Positions 6,049-6,211 of a stretch of 6,211 nucleotides of DNA are shown here, one piece after another. How positions within the stretch are numbered: the stretch's first letter is position 1; each line of letters starts with the position of its first letter. Made by a program: the position numbers and the translations under genes. The stretch comes from Paracoccaceae bacterium. GTDB taxonomy: Bacteria > Pseudomonadota > Alphaproteobacteria > Rhodobacterales > Rhodobacteraceae. The notes below the pieces were generated by a model, which saw only the letters and a program-made list of their open reading frames with translations, had not been told where the DNA came from and searched no databases. Location of the stretch: the NCBI GenBank assembly GCA_027080755.1, contig JALWQC010000237.1, positions 1 through 6,211 of the forward strand. The letters run 5' to 3'.

Positions 6049-6211
6049 CTAGTCGTTGCCGCGGTAGGGTTCCACATATTGCAGCGCCATGTCCCAGGGA
6101 AAGAAGATCCATGTGTCCTGCGAAACCTCGGTGATAAAGGTCTGCACCATCGGGCGGCCCTTGGGTTTGGCATAAACGGTGGCGATATGGGCCTTGGGGA
6201 ACATCTCGCGC
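6049..6211 (-). CDS. gpt: Xanthine-guanine phosphoribosyltransferase, C-terminal part
   Basis: The last 53 residues of a purine-salvage enzyme that joins xanthine or guanine to PRPP to make the nucleotide. The 5' end lies beyond the right edge. The sequence begins [20 protein letters not shown], which lines up with [20 protein letters not shown] of E. coli Gpt. It goes on to [20 protein letters not shown], matching QDTWIEQPWDMG in E. coli. The Lys of AKPKGRP and the Trp of DTWI are the residues that hold the purine in the E. coli enzyme. The stop codon lies at 6049-6051, and the gene converges on dctM across the shared terminator. It is a housekeeping neighbour with no evident link to dicarboxylate transport. 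It was found by translating the minus strand, since no start codon is visible. Confidence 0.9.
   Translation of the reverse strand, partial: REMFPKAHIATVYAKPKGRPMVQTFITEVSQDTWIFFPWDMALQYVEPYRGND

Noticed and set aside
5859..6134. Plus-strand frame of 91 codons running past the end of dctM
   Set aside because: It overlaps dctM, crosses the terminator and continues antisense to gpt; the product has no recognisable features.
1..6211. CRISPR array, insertion sequence, tRNA or phage-related structure
   Set aside because: No spaced direct repeats, transposase motifs, tRNA-like folds or attachment-site duplications were seen. Apart from the altered DctD and its promoter, the region is an ordinary transport operon.

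Overview
The window is a C4-dicarboxylate sensing and uptake locus from a GC-rich alphaproteobacterium. It is most likely a member of the Rhodobacterales/Rhodobacteraceae. This rests on the strong third-position GC bias, the tripartite (TRAP) DctPQM transporter with a long DctQ of the Rhodobacter type, and the close packing of dctB-dctD with dctPQM. The species cannot be named from the sequence.

Layout from left to right. Positions 2-1318 are the 3' part of dctB, a membrane sensor histidine kinase whose 5' end lies outside the window. It overlaps dctD (1308-2579), an NtrC-type response regulator, by 11 bp. A 241-bp intergenic region (2580-2820) holds two related 18-bp candidate DctD operators, a short palindrome, a perfect match to the IHF consensus, a housekeeping-type -35/-10 pair and an untranslated leader with two small hairpins. 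Then come dctP (2821-3834, periplasmic binding protein), a strong intrinsic terminator/attenuator, dctQ (3895-4584, small membrane subunit) and dctM (4588-5964, large membrane subunit). A bidirectional terminator (5982-6017) separates dctM from the convergent gpt gene on the minus strand, of which only the 3' end (6049-6211) is present.

How it probably works. DctB senses external C4-dicarboxylate and phosphorylates DctD. DctD binds the operators ahead of dctP and controls dctPQM. DctP captures the substrate in the periplasm and hands it to DctQM, which imports it using an ion gradient. The attenuator after dctP would let the binding protein be made in excess over the membrane subunits.

The main point of interest is DctD. 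Its AAA+ domain keeps Walker A, Walker B, sensor I, the arginine-finger region and the Fis-type DNA-binding helices. However, the GAFTGA loop used to contact sigma-54 is replaced by a short GAFVRAQ stretch, and the second loop before sensor I is also shortened. Matching this, no GG-N10-GC sigma-54 promoter core occurs anywhere in 2580-2820, while a good sigma-70-like promoter does. This suggests a DctBD system that has left sigma-54 control, as is known for NtrC of Rhodobacter capsulatus. That is inference, but the two observations are independent and point the same way.
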